Source: Mesorhizobium opportunistum WSM2075 (GTDB taxonomy: Bacteria > Pseudomonadota > Alphaproteobacteria > Rhizobiales > Rhizobiaceae). From it: a stretch of DNA of 64,000 bases. Positions 1-9,194 of this stretch are shown piece by piece. Made by a program: the position numbers and the translations under genes. The notes beneath the pieces are model-generated. The model was not told where the DNA came from and searched no databases. It saw nothing but the letters and a program-made list of their open reading frames with translations. Every line of letters starts with the position of its first letter. Position 1 is the stretch's first letter. Location: contig NC_015675.1 in assembly GCF_000176035.2 (NCBI RefSeq), forward strand, positions 1,663,501-1,727,500, in the 5' to 3' direction.

Positions 1-760
1 CCATCCACGCTCGCGGGTCGTCATGGCGTTCCTCATGGCTAGCGGTCAGTGTGTTGAAGTCGCCGCCGAGCAGCACCGGCGCTTCCGGATCATATTTGTC
101 GATAGCGTCGAGGAGATGGCGCGTCTGGATGGCCCTGCCGGCGGGATCGGTGCGGTTTTCCAGATGCACCGAGACGACCGTCACCTTGCGGTTGCCGATC
201 CGCACCTGGCCACCGATCGCCATGCGCCCGCCGATGCGCGGCTGGTCGTGCTCGGGCCGGAACCAGCCGCCGGCGGCGTCGAGGCGCACCAGGAAGGGGC
301 GCAGCAGCGGAAACGCGCTGGTTACGGCATTGCCATGAAAGCCTTCGGCATTGGCGACCTCGCCGGTTGCCGCACGCTCGCCCTCGTTGCCGCCGCCAAG
401 CTCGACGAACTCGACGCCGAAGGCGAAGGCATGCCCGAGCCGCTCCGCAAGGACGCCAAGAGGATGGCCATTGCCGGAGCGCGCCATGCCGTTGTCGACC
501 TCGGACAGCAGCACGACGTCCGGAGCCTGTCCGGCGAGCGTTGCGGCGATGGCATCGACATGACGGAGCCGCTCGACGTTCCAGGCCACCACCTTCAAGG
601 CATCGCCGGAGTCCCCGCGCGACGCAGTGCCGCCAATCTCGATCTGGCCGAGGGCGGGAATGGCGGCGGCATGCCGCAAATGCGTGGCGCTGTCGCGGGG
701 GCCGTCGCGCATAGCCAGCCTGTCGGCGACGGGTACATGCGTCAGCTTCCGCACCACCAT
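1..760 (-). CDS. Endonuclease/exonuclease/phosphatase family protein (3' end cut by window edge)
   Basis: Read on the minus strand, this encodes a member of the Mg-dependent EEP superfamily (DNase I/AP endonuclease/sphingomyelinase fold). Visible motifs in order are VVAWNVERL (metal/phosphate site), VLLSEVDNGM (metal-binding Glu), FHGNAVTS, VVSVHLENR and LLGGDFNT (catalytic Asp/Asn). The C-terminal His motif lies beyond base 1. The start at 760 is chosen because AAAGGG lies 9 nt upstream of it; the ATGs at 769 and 766 sit too close to that ribosome site. No signal peptide is obvious in the first 30 residues. The substrate cannot be told from the motifs. It is divergent from ugpB, about 250 bp away. 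Confidence 0.8.
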   Translation of the reverse strand, partial: MVVRKLTHVPVADRLAMRDGPRDSATHLRHAAAIPALGQIEIGGTASRGDSGDALKVVAWNVERLRHVDAIAATLAGQAPDVVLLSEVDNGMARSGNGHPLGVLAERLGHAFAFGVEFVELGGGNEGERAATGEVANAEGFHGNAVTSAFPLLRPFLVRLDAAGGWFRPEHDQPRIGGRMAIGGQVRIGNRKVTVVSVHLENRTDPAGRAIQTRHLLDAIDKYDPEAPVLLGGDFNTLTASHEERHDDPRAWM

Positions 761-823
761 TTTCATCATCCCTTTAGCCGGTTAATCATGACGGCCTTTG
801 ATGGTCTTTACGTCCTCGACAGC

Positions 824-843
824 CGCCCTAGCTACCTAGGGCG
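824..843. repeat. 8-bp stem hairpin with CTAG-rich arms in the ugpB upstream region
   Basis: Arms CGCCCTAG and CTAGGGCG pair perfectly around a CTAC tetraloop. There is no T run, so it is not an intrinsic terminator on either strand. It lies between the divergent phosphatase-family gene and ugpB. It could be an operator or simply a stable hairpin. Confidence 0.45.
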
Positions 844-926
844 CCGGTGTGACGTTTTCATGCCGGGGCAACCGCCGAGGGGGAGGAAAGACTGGCTGTC
901 CACAGGCCCGAGGGGCCACAACAGAA

Positions 927-944
927 CTGTCACATACCTTCTCT
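927..944 (+). promoter_or_regulatory. Weak PhoB-box-like site upstream of ugpB
   Basis: CTGTCACATACC followed by a poor second half-site resembles the Pho box (CTGTCA-type 11-bp direct repeats), matching about 12 of 18 positions. It is 63 bp upstream of the ugpB start. ugp operons are PhoB-controlled in E. coli and in rhizobia, so the location is sensible, but the second repeat is degenerate. Confidence 0.25.
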
Positions 945-1006
945 AAGAGAGCGGGCAAGGATTTGCGCAAGACCCTTGTCAACAGCCATTCAAGAGGGAA
1001 GAAATC

Positions 1007-2359
1007 ATGACCATCATCAAGCGGGGCCTCGCTGCCCTTGCCGCTGGCGCGCTCGGCAGCGCGCTGGCGGTTCCTGCCTTCGCGGAGCCGGTGAAGTTCG
1101 ACTTCTGGTTCGGCCTTTCGGGCGACCTCGCCCGCGTCGTCGATACGATGTGCAAGAACTTCAACGAATCGCAGAAGGACTATGAAGTCGTCTGCACCAG
1201 CCAGGGCAATTACGACGCCACGCTGCAGAACACCATCGCCGCCTTCCGCGCCGGCAAACAGCCCACCGTCGTCCAGGTCTATGATGTCGGCACCGCCACC
1301 ATGATGCTGTCGGGCGCCTACAAGCCCGCCGACAAGCTGATGGAAGAGAATGGCTACAAGATCGACTACGCGGACTATTTCCCCGGCATCGCGCGCTACT
1401 ACGCAACGTCGAAGGGCGAGATGCTGTCCTTCCCGTTCAATTCCTCGACCGCGCTGATGTACTGGAACAAGGACGCCTTCGCCAAGATCGGCAAGACCGA
1501 AGCGCCGAAGACCTGGGAAGACGTCGGTGCCGACCTTCAGGCCATGAAGGACGCCGGCTATGAATGCCCGATGGCGATCAACATCTCGGCCAACGAAAGC
1601 TGGCAGTTGATGGAGCAGTTCTCGGCGATCCATAACCAGCCGATCGCCACCAAGAACAACGGCTATGACGGCCTCGACGCCCGTCTCGAAGTCAACAAGA
1701 CCAAGTTCGTCCAATATGTCACCGATCTCAAGAAGTGGTATGATGCCGGCCTGATCAAGATCAAGTCCAAGGACCTTGGGCAGGACATGGTCCAGGCCTT
1801 CGCTTCCGGCACCTGCCAGGTCATCCTGACCTCGGTCGGCGACCACGGCACCGTCGGCAGGACCCAGAAGGAAGGTATGAACTGGGATGTCGCCGAACTG
1901 CCGGTCTATGCCGGCACCGAGCGCAAGAATTCGCTCGTCGGCGGCGCTTCGCTGTGGGTTCTCTCCGGCAAGTCGGATGCGGAATACAAGGGCGCGGCGG
2001 CGTTCCTCAACTTCATCCACGATCCCAAGACGGCTTTGTTCTGGTCGACCAACACCGGCTACATCCCGGTGACCAAGTCGGGCTTCGATTACATGAAGGG
2101 CCAGGGGTTCTACGACAAGGCGCCCTACAAAGGCCGTGAAGTCGCGATCGCCAGCCTGACCGCCTCTGAGCCGACCGAGATCACCCGCGGTGTGCGATTG
2201 GGCAACTTCACCCAGATCCGCGCCGAGTTCGGCACGCAGATGCAAGCGATCTTCGCCAACAAGGTCAGTGTCCAGGAAGGTCTCGACACGCTGGTCAAGA
2301 ATGGCGACGCCATCCTCGACCGCTTCCAGCAGACCTATCCGGGCAAGACCTTGCCCTGA
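1007..2359 (+). CDS. ugpB: sn-Glycerol-3-phosphate ABC transporter, periplasmic binding protein
   Basis: This 450-residue protein has a Sec signal peptide (basic MTIIKRG, hydrophobic core, likely cleavage after AFA at about residue 26), then a family-1 extracellular solute-binding fold. Length and order match UgpB (about 440 residues in E. coli): it is followed by two permeases and an ATPase in the order B-A-E-C. It captures glycerol-3-phosphate, and probably glycerophosphodiesters, in the periplasm and passes them to UgpAE. AGAGGGAAG lies 7 nt before the ATG. A large two-tier hairpin follows the stop codon, which may keep ugpB transcript more abundant than the permease message. Family assignment is firm; the exact ligand is inferred from the operon. 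Confidence 0.9.
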   Translation: MTIIKRGLAALAAGALGSALAVPAFAEPVKFDFWFGLSGDLARVVDTMCKNFNESQKDYEVVCTSQGNYDATLQNTIAAFRAGKQPTVVQVYDVGTATMMLSGAYKPADKLMEENGYKIDYADYFPGIARYYATSKGEMLSFPFNSSTALMYWNKDAFAKIGKTEAPKTWEDVGADLQAMKDAGYECPMAINISANESWQLMEQFSAIHNQPIATKNNGYDGLDARLEVNKTKFVQYVTDLKKWYDAGLIKIKSKDLGQDMVQAFASGTCQVILTSVGDHGTVGRTQKEGMNWDVAELPVYAGTERKNSLVGGASLWVLSGKSDAEYKGAAAFLNFIHDPKTALFWSTNTGYIPVTKSGFDYMKGQGFYDKAPYKGREVAIASLTASEPTEITRGVRLGNFTQIRAEFGTQMQAIFANKVSVQEGLDTLVKNGDAILDRFQQTYPGKTLP

Positions 2360-2372
2360 TCACGACAGACTC

Positions 2373-2443
2373 ATGGCCGCCCGCGGACGCTTCCAGGCAT
2401 GATCTCCCGTTTCGAGATCATGCCTGGGTCGACGGGCGGCCAT
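2373..2443 (+). promoter_or_regulatory. Two-tier stem-loop between ugpB and ugpA
   Basis: An outer perfect 11-bp stem (2373-2383 with 2433-2443) encloses an inner perfect 14-bp stem (2393-2406 with 2414-2427) with a 7-nt loop. It is followed by TTCGTTATT rather than a clean U run. Such structures after a binding-protein gene usually stabilise the upstream mRNA or partly terminate transcription. The inner arm contains CATGATCTC, recalling other palindromes in this window. Confidence 0.7.
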
Positions 2444-2500
2444 TTCGTTATTAATCTCACCTTTGCTTAGAGCTAGCTGTCAAGCGGCGCCGGCGGACCG

Positions 2501-3385
2501 ATGGAAAAACGCGTTACCTTCAGCAGGTGGACAATCGGCATCCTTTTCGCGGTGCCGCAACTTCTGCTGATCTTCACGTTCTTCTACTGGCCGGCAGGCC
2601 AGGCCGTATACTGGTCGCTGACGCTGCAGCAGCCCTGGGGCGGCGGCAATATCTGGGTTGGGCTCGACAATTTCCGCTCGATCCTGTCCAACGCCGACTA
2701 TTGGAACTCGATCACCGCCAGCCTGGTCTTTGCCGGGATCAGCACCGGTCTGGCGATGTTCATCGCGCTGGTGCTCGCTGCCTTGACCGACCGGCAGCTC
2801 GCCGGCTCGCGTCTCTACCGCGTGGTGCTGATCTGGCCCTATGGTATCGCCGCACCGGCGCTGGCGCTGGCGTTCCGCTTCATCCTGGCGCCGGAAGCCG
2901 GCTTCATGGCCGTCGTCAACCGGGTCTGGCCCGGCTTCTGGGATCCCGGTCTCGATGGTGCCGATGCCATGGCGTCGATCATCGTCGCCTTCTCCTGGAA
3001 ATATGTCGGCTACAACTTCATTTTCTTCCTGGCCGCGTTCCAGGCCATCCCGCGTTCGCTGATCGAGGCGGCGGCGATGGACGGCTCCGGTGTCATCAGG
3101 CGGTTCTGGGATATCCAGTTCCCGCTGATCACGCCGACGATCTTCTTCCTGCTGGTCATCAACATCACCGAAAGCTTCCAGGATTCCTTCGGCATTGTCG
3201 ACATCATGACGTCGGGCGGACCGGCGAACGCCACCAATCTGATGGTCTACAAGATCTATTCCGACGGCTTCAAAGGCCTCGATTTTTCAGGCGCCGCCGC
3301 GCAGAGCATCATCCTGATGCTGCTCATCATCGTGCTCACCATCTTCCAGTTCCGCTTCATCGAGCGGCGCGTGCATTACAGGTGA
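2501..3385 (+). CDS. ugpA: sn-Glycerol-3-phosphate ABC transporter permease UgpA
   Basis: A 294-residue MalF/UgpA-type inner-membrane permease with six predicted membrane spans. The EAA loop, the coupling helix to the ATPase, is visible as IEAAAMDGSG near residue 190. Length matches E. coli UgpA (295). It pairs with UgpE to form the channel for glycerol-3-phosphate uptake. It starts 141 bp after ugpB, beyond the hairpin, and is followed 7 bp later by ugpE, so these two are translated from the same message. Confidence 0.9.
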   Translation: MEKRVTFSRWTIGILFAVPQLLLIFTFFYWPAGQAVYWSLTLQQPWGGGNIWVGLDNFRSILSNADYWNSITASLVFAGISTGLAMFIALVLAALTDRQLAGSRLYRVVLIWPYGIAAPALALAFRFILAPEAGFMAVVNRVWPGFWDPGLDGADAMASIIVAFSWKYVGYNFIFFLAAFQAIPRSLIEAAAMDGSGVIRRFWDIQFPLITPTIFFLLVINITESFQDSFGIVDIMTSGGPANATNLMVYKIYSDGFKGLDFSGAAAQSIILMLLIIVLTIFQFRFIERRVHYR

Positions 3386-3392
3386 TATAGCG

Positions 3393-4307
3393 ATGGTCGA
3401 GCGCACCCCGATCCTCAATTTCTTCACGCACTTGATCCTGTTCGTCGGCTTCGTCTTTTGTGTCGCGCCGTTCGTGATCGTGGCCATCGCTGCGTCGCAC
3501 AACCTCAAGGACGTCAACGACGTCCCGATGTCGCTGCTGCCGGGCAGCGACATCTGGGTTAACATCAAGACGGCGTGGACGACGGCGGATCTCGGCCCTA
3601 AACTTCTGAACAGCTTCATCGTCGCAGCCGGCGTGGCATCAGGCAAAGTGATCATCTCGGCACTCACCGCCTTCTCGATCGTCTATTTCCGCTATCCAGG
3701 GCGCACCTTCATCTTCTGGCTGATCTTCGTGACACTGATGCTGCCGCTGGAGGTGCGCATCGTGCCGACATACGCGGTCGTCGCCAATGTGCTGTCGCCC
3801 TATCAGGCTATTCTTGACGTAACCGGTATTAGCTGGCTGATCGAGAAGGTGTCGGGCGTGCAGGTCTCGCTCAACTTCGGGCTGCTCAATACGTATCCCG
3901 GCCTGATCCTGCCGCTGGTCGCCACCGCCACCGGCACATTCCTCTACCGGCAGTTCTTCCTCACCGTGCCGGATGAATTGACCGAGGCCGCGCGCATGGA
4001 CGGCGCCGGGGCGCTGCGTTTCTTCATCGATATCCTGCTGCCGCTGTCGCGCAACAACATGGCCGCACTTGGCACCATCATGTTCCTGTGGGCGTGGAAC
4101 CAGTATCTGTGGCCGTTGCTCATCACCACCGACCAGTCGCATGCAATGGCGGTGACCGAGCTCAAGCAGCTCATCCCCAATGTCGGCGGCGCCCCGGAAT
4201 GGCATATCGCCATGGCTGGAACGCTGATCATCATGCTGCCGCCGCTGGTCGTCGTGGTGCTCATGCAGCGCTGGTTCGTGCGCGGCCTGATCGCCACCGA
4301 AAAGTGA
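3393..4307 (+). CDS. ugpE: sn-Glycerol-3-phosphate ABC transporter permease UgpE
   Basis: A 304-residue MalG-type permease with six predicted membrane spans and the EAA signature ([10 protein letters not shown]) in its last cytoplasmic loop. It is the second half of the UgpAE channel. It is slightly longer than E. coli UgpE (281) because of extra sequence in the periplasmic region near residues 135-165. The stop codon lies inside the first copy of a 13-bp direct repeat that continues towards ugpC. Confidence 0.9.
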   Translation: MVERTPILNFFTHLILFVGFVFCVAPFVIVAIAASHNLKDVNDVPMSLLPGSDIWVNIKTAWTTADLGPKLLNSFIVAAGVASGKVIISALTAFSIVYFRYPGRTFIFWLIFVTLMLPLEVRIVPTYAVVANVLSPYQAILDVTGISWLIEKVSGVQVSLNFGLLNTYPGLILPLVATATGTFLYRQFFLTVPDELTEAARMDGAGALRFFIDILLPLSRNNMAALGTIMFLWAWNQYLWPLLITTDQSHAMAVTELKQLIPNVGGAPEWHIAMAGTLIIMLPPLVVVVLMQRWFVRGLIATEK

Positions 4308-4328
4308 CCTGGACGAAAGTGACCTGGA
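4301..4328 (+). repeat. 13-bp direct repeat spanning the ugpE stop
   Basis: AAAGTGACCTGGA occurs at 4301-4313 and again at 4316-4328, a period of 15 bp. The first copy contains the ugpE stop codon; the second sits just before the AAAGGA ribosome site of ugpC. It looks like a recent short tandem duplication. Confidence 0.8.
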
Positions 4329-4339
4329 AAGGACAGCCA

Positions 4340-5440
4340 ATGGCCTCCATCACCATTCGCGACGTGAAAAAGAGCTACGCCAAGATGCAGGTCGTGCATG
4401 GCGTCGACCTCGACATCAGGTCGGGCGAATTCGTCGTCATCCTCGGGCCGTCGGGCTGCGGCAAGTCCACACTGCTGCGCATGATCGCCGGGCTGGAGGA
4501 TATCTCCGCTGGCGAGATCGCGATCGACGGCACGGTGGTCAACAGACTGGAGCCGCGCGAGCGCGGCTGCGCCATGGTGTTTCAGAACTACGCGCTCTAT
4601 CCGCATATGAGCGTGGCGCAGAACATCGGCTATTCGCTCAAGGTCGCCGGCGTTCCCGCCGCCGAGCGTACCCAGCGCATCCAGGCGGTCGCGCGCACGC
4701 TGGAACTCGAACAGCTGCTCGACCGCAAGCCGATGGCGCTTTCCGGCGGCCAGCGGCAGCGCGTCGCCATGGGGCGCGCCATGATCCGCGAACCGAAAGT
4801 GTTCCTGTTCGACGAACCGTTATCCAATCTCGATGCCAAGCTGCGCGTGCAGATGCGCTCGGAAATCCGCAAGCTGCACCGCCGGCTGAACGCGACCTCC
4901 GTTTTCGTCACCCATGACCAGGTCGAGGCGATGACGCTCGCCGACCGGCTGGTGGTGATGAATGGCGGACGGGTCGAGCAGGTCGGCACCCCAGGCGAGA
5001 TCTACACCCGTCCAGCCAGCCGCTTCGTCGCCACCTTCGTCGGCGCGCCGGCAATGAATATGCTCGAAGGCACGGTCGAACTCGACGGGTTGTCGCTGCT
5101 CGACGGCAGCCGGCGCCTGACCATGGCCCGCGCCGGCCTGCCGGTCGGCACCAAGGTGGCGATGGGCATCCGGCCGGAAGCCGTCCGGCTGGTGGCGCCG
5201 GGCACGGCGAGTTCCCTCAAGGCCACAGTCGACCTGGTCGAGGAGCTGGGCGCCGGGCGTGTCATCTATGTCGATCTCGACGGCGCGCCGTTTTCGGTGA
5301 TGACGTCGGAGGCCGTGCACCCCGAGCCCGGCAGTGCCGTCGGCCTGATGCTTTCGCCCAATGACATGCATTTCTTCTCGTCGGGGACGGGAACCCGCCT
5401 CGATGTCTTCAAGGCTTCCGTTCCCGAACCGGCGCTCTGA
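4340..5440 (+). CDS. ugpC: sn-Glycerol-3-phosphate ABC transporter ATP-binding protein
   Basis: A 366-residue MalK/UgpC-type ATPase. Walker [11 protein letters not shown]-loop, signature [14 protein letters not shown], Walker [13 protein letters not shown] and H-loop VFVTHD are all intact. A C-terminal TOBE/OB regulatory region occupies about residues 240-366. It powers UgpAE. The ATG at 4340 is chosen because GGAAAGGA precedes it and the protein then begins with the family-typical [13 protein letters not shown]. An open frame continues upstream but only as a shadow of ugpE. Confidence 0.92.
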   Translation: MASITIRDVKKSYAKMQVVHGVDLDIRSGEFVVILGPSGCGKSTLLRMIAGLEDISAGEIAIDGTVVNRLEPRERGCAMVFQNYALYPHMSVAQNIGYSLKVAGVPAAERTQRIQAVARTLELEQLLDRKPMALSGGQRQRVAMGRAMIREPKVFLFDEPLSNLDAKLRVQMRSEIRKLHRRLNATSVFVTHDQVEAMTLADRLVVMNGGRVEQVGTPGEIYTRPASRFVATFVGAPAMNMLEGTVELDGLSLLDGSRRLTMARAGLPVGTKVAMGIRPEAVRLVAPGTASSLKATVDLVEELGAGRVIYVDLDGAPFSVMTSEAVHPEPGSAVGLMLSPNDMHFFSSGTGTRLDVFKASVPEPAL

Positions 5441-5502
5441 TCCCGAAGCCTCTATCATCGCCGGAGACAGACCTCGGCCTTCGGCACCTCCAGGAAAGCA
5501 TC

Positions 5503-6333
5503 ATGAAAATCATTCAGGTCACGGATGTGCATCTTGGCCGGCAAGGCGAGCGCCGCTTCGGCGCGGACCTGCATCAGCGGCTGGCCTCATGCATCGCGCA
5601 CATCAATGCGCATCACGCCGATGCGGCACTTTGCGTCTTTACCGGCGACCTGACCGAGACCGGCGCGCCGGAAAGCTATGCCGATCTCAGGACCGCCCTG
5701 AGCACGCTGTCGGTGCCCTGGCGGCTGCTGCCGGGCAACCATGACAGAAGGGTCAATCTCGTCGCGGCGTTTCCGGAAATTCCGGTCGACGAGAACGGCT
5801 TCGTGCAGTCGGTCCATGACAGCGGGGAGGAAGTCTTGCTGTTCCTCGACTGCCTGGCGGAAGGGCGCGTCGAAGGCGAACTATGCGGAACGCGGCTTGC
5901 CTGGCTGGAAGCCCGGCTCGAACAATCGGCAGGCAGGCCCGCTTACATTTTCCTGCACCATCCGCCGGTCGCGCTCGGCCTGCCGCAGCTCGACCCGCTG
6001 GCGCTCGAACAACCCGGGCGGCTGCTGGGACTGCTGCGGGACCATGGCAATGTCCGCCACATCTTCTTCGGCCATGTCCATCGCGACATCGCCGGCACGG
6101 TCGCTGGCATTCCGTTCTCGGCGCAGCGCGGCCTGCACGCCCGGTTCGAGCTTGCGCTTGACCGATCGAGCGAGACCGTCGAGCAGGCGCCGCCCTCCTA
6201 TGCGGTCATCCTCATCGACAGCGCCAACCAGCGCGTGGTCGTGCATGGCTGCGATTTTCTCGAGCGGTGGCCGATCTATTCAGCCGAGACCGGCGCGCTC
6301 GTCTTGCCGGGCATTGCACCGGAGATGGACTGA
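5503..6333 (+). CDS. Calcineurin-like phosphodiesterase, probable glycerophosphodiesterase of the ugp operon
   Basis: This 276-residue protein shows all five metallophosphoesterase motifs: TDVHLG, GDLTETG, LPGNHDRR, HHPP and GHVH, which together hold a di-metal centre. The architecture is that of the CpdA/GpdQ (class III phosphodiesterase) family, with no signal peptide, so it acts in the cytoplasm. It follows ugpC by 62 bp on the same strand. In E. coli the equivalent operon position holds UgpQ, a TIM-barrel GDPD enzyme of different fold. The likely job is to split imported glycerophosphodiesters to glycerol-3-phosphate and an alcohol. A 3',5'-cAMP phosphodiesterase is the main alternative. 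Confidence 0.75.
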   Translation: MKIIQVTDVHLGRQGERRFGADLHQRLASCIAHINAHHADAALCVFTGDLTETGAPESYADLRTALSTLSVPWRLLPGNHDRRVNLVAAFPEIPVDENGFVQSVHDSGEEVLLFLDCLAEGRVEGELCGTRLAWLEARLEQSAGRPAYIFLHHPPVALGLPQLDPLALEQPGRLLGLLRDHGNVRHIFFGHVHRDIAGTVAGIPFSAQRGLHARFELALDRSSETVEQAPPSYAVILIDSANQRVVVHGCDFLERWPIYSAETGALVLPGIAPEMD

Positions 6334-6362
6334 GGCCGCATCTTGATCCGTGTTGGCGCCGG

Positions 6363-7445
6363 TCAGGCGAACACGTGCGCCTTGCCCGACACGGTGAGCC
6401 GCACGATCTCGCCGACCGCCGGTGCGTCCATGCCGGATTTGCGCAGGATCAGCGGCGTGTTGCCGATGGCGGCGGCGTCCGGCGGATCGAAATTGTTGAG
6501 GAGCCGCACCGCGATCGTGCATGTCGAGCCGGCGAATTCGGATTCCGTCACCTCGCCGAACAGCATGTCAGGGGTGCCCGACATGCCCTCGCGCGATGTC
6601 CGTTTCAGCGCGATCTGCTCCGGCCGCAGCATGATGCGGGCGACATCGCGGCTGTCCGGCGAGTCGACCGCGATGCGGCCCAGCGGCGAGCTGGCGAAGC
6701 CACCCGATATCCTGGCCGGCAGGATGATGGCGTCGCCGAGGAACTCGGCGATCATCCTGTCCTTCGGCCGGAGATACAGTTCGCGCGGCGTGCCGACCTG
6801 CGAGAATTTTCCGTCGCGCATAACCGCCACCTGGGCAGCGAAGGACAGCGCCTCGGCCTGGTCGTGCGTCACCAGGATGGTGGTGATGCCGGCGGCCTCC
6901 AGCAGTTCGGCCACCGCCTTGCGCATCGAGGCGCGCAGGCCGGTGTCGAGCGCCGAGAACGGCTCGTCGAGCAGCATCAGCCTGGGCTTCATCGCCATGG
7001 CGCGGGCGAGCGCCACGCGCTGCTGCTGGCCGCCGGAAAGCTCGTGAGGGCGGCGCTTGAGGATCGCCTTGTCCAGCCCGACGATATAGGCGAGCTCGAC
7101 GATGCGCTCGGCGCGCTTGTCCTCGCTACGGCCCATGCCGAAACCGATATTGTCGGATATGCTCAGATGTGGAAACAGGGCGCCGTCCTGCGCCACCACG
7201 CCGATGCCGCGGCGATGTGCCGGAACGGCAACGCCGCCATTGGCCAGCACCTCGCCGTCGAGCACGATGCGGCCCTGGTCGGGCGCCTCGAAGCCGGCGA
7301 TCAGCCGCAGCAATGTCGTCTTGCCGCAACCCGAGGGTCCGACGATCGCCGTGCGGCTGCCACTGGCGACGCTGAGGTCGACGCCGGCCAGCGCGGCGAC
7401 CGGGCCGTAATGCTTGTGCAGATCGCGGAGTTCAAGAAAGCTCAT
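6363..7445 (-). CDS. fbpC: Ferric iron ABC transporter ATP-binding protein (FbpC type)
   Basis: A 360-residue ATPase with Walker [10 protein letters not shown], signature [14 protein letters not shown], Walker [13 protein letters not shown] and H-loop ILVTHDQ, plus a C-terminal TOBE-like region from about residue 240. The ATG at 7445 overlaps the stop of the permease gene by 4 nt (ATGA), showing translational coupling. It is the last gene of a binding protein/permease/ATPase operon of the Fbp/Afu/Sfu iron(III) class. Thiamine and polyamine importers share this layout, but the iron-ligand residues in the binding protein favour iron. Confidence 0.82.
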   Translation of the reverse strand: MSFLELRDLHKHYGPVAALAGVDLSVASGSRTAIVGPSGCGKTTLLRLIAGFEAPDQGRIVLDGEVLANGGVAVPAHRRGIGVVAQDGALFPHLSISDNIGFGMGRSEDKRAERIVELAYIVGLDKAILKRRPHELSGGQQQRVALARAMAMKPRLMLLDEPFSALDTGLRASMRKAVAELLEAAGITTILVTHDQAEALSFAAQVAVMRDGKFSQVGTPRELYLRPKDRMIAEFLGDAIILPARISGGFASSPLGRIAVDSPDSRDVARIMLRPEQIALKRTSREGMSGTPDMLFGEVTESEFAGSTCTIAVRLLNNFDPPDAAAIGNTPLILRKSGMDAPAVGEIVRLTVSGKAHVFA

Positions 7446-9061
7446 CGTCCGGCCATCCGTTTCGACTGGACATAGAGCAGCCAGGTCAGCGGCAACGACA
7501 TCGCCACCATGATGAAGGCGTAGGGGGCGGCCGAGGCATAATCGATCTCGCCGCTGTAGGACCAGAACGCCATCGCGAGCGTGCGGGTGCCGTTCGGCGC
7601 CAGCATCTGGGTCGCGGTCAGTTCGTTCATGATGCCGAGCGCCACAAGGGCCATGCCGGCCGCCGCACCCGGCGCCGACAGGCGGATCGTCGTCGACCAC
7701 AGCGCGTTGAGTGGACGCCGGCCGAGGCTGGACGCGGCGCGCTCGAGCTCGACCGGTGCCTGGGCGATCGACGCCCGCAGGCTGACCAGGGCACGTGGCA
7801 GGAACATCAGGGCATAGGCGACCAGGATGGTGAACAGGGTTTGATAGAGCGGCAGGGCGATACGCACGGTTATGGTGACCAGAGCCAATGCAATGACCAC
7901 ACCCGGCAGCGAGCCGACGATGTAGTTGCAACCTTCGAGCAGGCGCTGCAATGGCCCCGGCGCGCGGATCGATATCCAGGCCATCGGCATGGCGGCGACG
8001 GTGGCAAGCACAGCGCCGGCAAGCGACAGGAACAGCGTCTGGCCGAGAGCCAATCCGATCTCGTCGAGCCGCCAGACATCGGTGCCGCCGGCGAGCAGCC
8101 AGCGGCCGATGGTCACGAACGGCACGCCGAGCGCCAGCAGCGTGACGACCGCAAGCAAGGCCAGGCTGGGGATGGTGGCATGGCCAAGGCGCGTCCGTTG
8201 CTGATGCCGCGCCGCGCCGGACCCGACACGGGCATAGCGCTCCTCGCCGCGCACCAGCACTTCGAGGCCCAGAAGCACGAAACAGCATGTCACCAGGACA
8301 CCGGCCAGCATGTTGGCGGCCGGCCCATTGAAGGTCGACTGGAACTGATCGACGATCGCGGTGGTGAAGGTATCGAAGCGGATGAAGACATAAAGGCCGT
8401 ATTCGGCCAGCAGATGCAGCCCAACCAGCAGCGAGCCGCCGCAGATGGCGAGCCTGAGCTGCGGCAACACCACGCGCCGGAAGACGCGCAAGGGTCCAAG
8501 GCCAAGTGCCGCAGCCGCGTCCTCGAGGGCGGGATCGAGCCGGCGCAGCGCCGCCGACACCGGCAGATAGAGGAACGGGAAATAGGCGATCACGGACACC
8601 AGCACGCCGGCCCAAAGGCCGTGCAGACCGGGCACCATGGTGATCCAGGCGTAGCTGTGCACGAAAGCGGGAATGGCGAGCGGCGCCACGCACAGCCAGG
8701 CCCAGAACCGGGCGCCGGGCAGGTCGCTGCGCTCGGTCAGCCAGGCGAGCGCCACCGACAGGACGATGGCGATCGGCACGGCCAACAGCACCAGCAGGCC
8801 GGTGTTGACAAGCAGCTCGCCGACACGCGGCCGGAAGACCAGCGCCGAGACGGTCTCCCAGCCCGTTTGCACCGCGGTCCATATGATGAAGGCGAGCGGC
8901 AGCAGCGCCAGCAGGGAGACGAAGATGGCGGCGGCAACGAGCCAGCGCGCCGCGCGTCGCCGCGCCTTTCGGCGCACCTTCGGCGGCAGGCCCGGGCGCG
9001 CGAAATCGACTGCCGACTGCATCGGCTCAGGCGCCGTTCGGTTGCGGCGCGGCGGCGGCAA
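7442..9061 (-). CDS. fbpB: Ferric iron ABC transporter permease (FbpB type, fused two-domain)
   Basis: A 539-residue inner-membrane permease with about 12 hydrophobic spans arranged as two homologous halves, each carrying an EAA-type loop ([19 protein letters not shown] in the first half, [16 protein letters not shown] in the second). This fused arrangement is typical of FbpB/SfuB iron permeases. An extra basic N-terminus (about 40 residues) precedes the first span. A hairpin separates it from the upstream binding-protein gene. It works with the ATPase downstream to import Fe(III) from the periplasm. Confidence 0.85.
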   Translation of the reverse strand: MPPPRRNRTAPEPMQSAVDFARPGLPPKVRRKARRRAARWLVAAAIFVSLLALLPLAFIIWTAVQTGWETVSALVFRPRVGELLVNTGLLVLLAVPIAIVLSVALAWLTERSDLPGARFWAWLCVAPLAIPAFVHSYAWITMVPGLHGLWAGVLVSVIAYFPFLYLPVSAALRRLDPALEDAAAALGLGPLRVFRRVVLPQLRLAICGGSLLVGLHLLAEYGLYVFIRFDTFTTAIVDQFQSTFNGPAANMLAGVLVTCCFVLLGLEVLVRGEERYARVGSGAARHQQRTRLGHATIPSLALLAVVTLLALGVPFVTIGRWLLAGGTDVWRLDEIGLALGQTLFLSLAGAVLATVAAMPMAWISIRAPGPLQRLLEGCNYIVGSLPGVVIALALVTITVRIALPLYQTLFTILVAYALMFLPRALVSLRASIAQAPVELERAASSLGRRPLNALWSTTIRLSAPGAAAGMALVALGIMNELTATQMLAPNGTRTLAMAFWSYSGEIDYASAAPYAFIMVAMSLPLTWLLYVQSKRMAGR

Positions 9062-9120
9062 TCATGGGACCATGGTCGCGGTCAGGAACGCAGCGTGTCG
9101 TCATGGACGAATGCATCTCG

Positions 9121-9161
9121 AAAACAAAACGCTCCCGCGGAAGGCAAAGTCCCGCGGGAGC
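9121..9161 (-). terminator. Hairpin with U-rich tail after fbpA (terminator or attenuator)
   Basis: Arms GCTCCCGCGG (9131-9140) and CCGCGGGAGC (9152-9161) form a perfect 10-bp stem with an 11-nt loop. On the minus strand it is followed by GTTTTGTTTT, an intrinsic terminator layout. It lies between the binding-protein gene and the permease gene of one operon, so it probably lets only part of transcription through, giving an excess of binding protein. Confidence 0.8.
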
Positions 9162-9194
9162 ACGGTCGGTTGCCCTTATTAGGACGAACGACAA

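Noticed and set aside
896..933. Strong PhoB box pair upstream of ugpB
   Set aside because: CTGTC occurs at 896 and 927, 31 bp apart, not a multiple of 11. Only one half-site is good, so it is listed at low confidence only.
836..2245. 469-codon open frame antisense to ugpB
   Set aside because: It mirrors ugpB, which has a signal peptide and clear homology. Long antisense frames are common at this GC content.
6363..8882. Apparent 839-residue permease-ATPase fusion on the minus strand
   Set aside because: The upstream part is a wrong-frame reading of fbpB. The ATPase starts at 7445 with an ATGA overlap.
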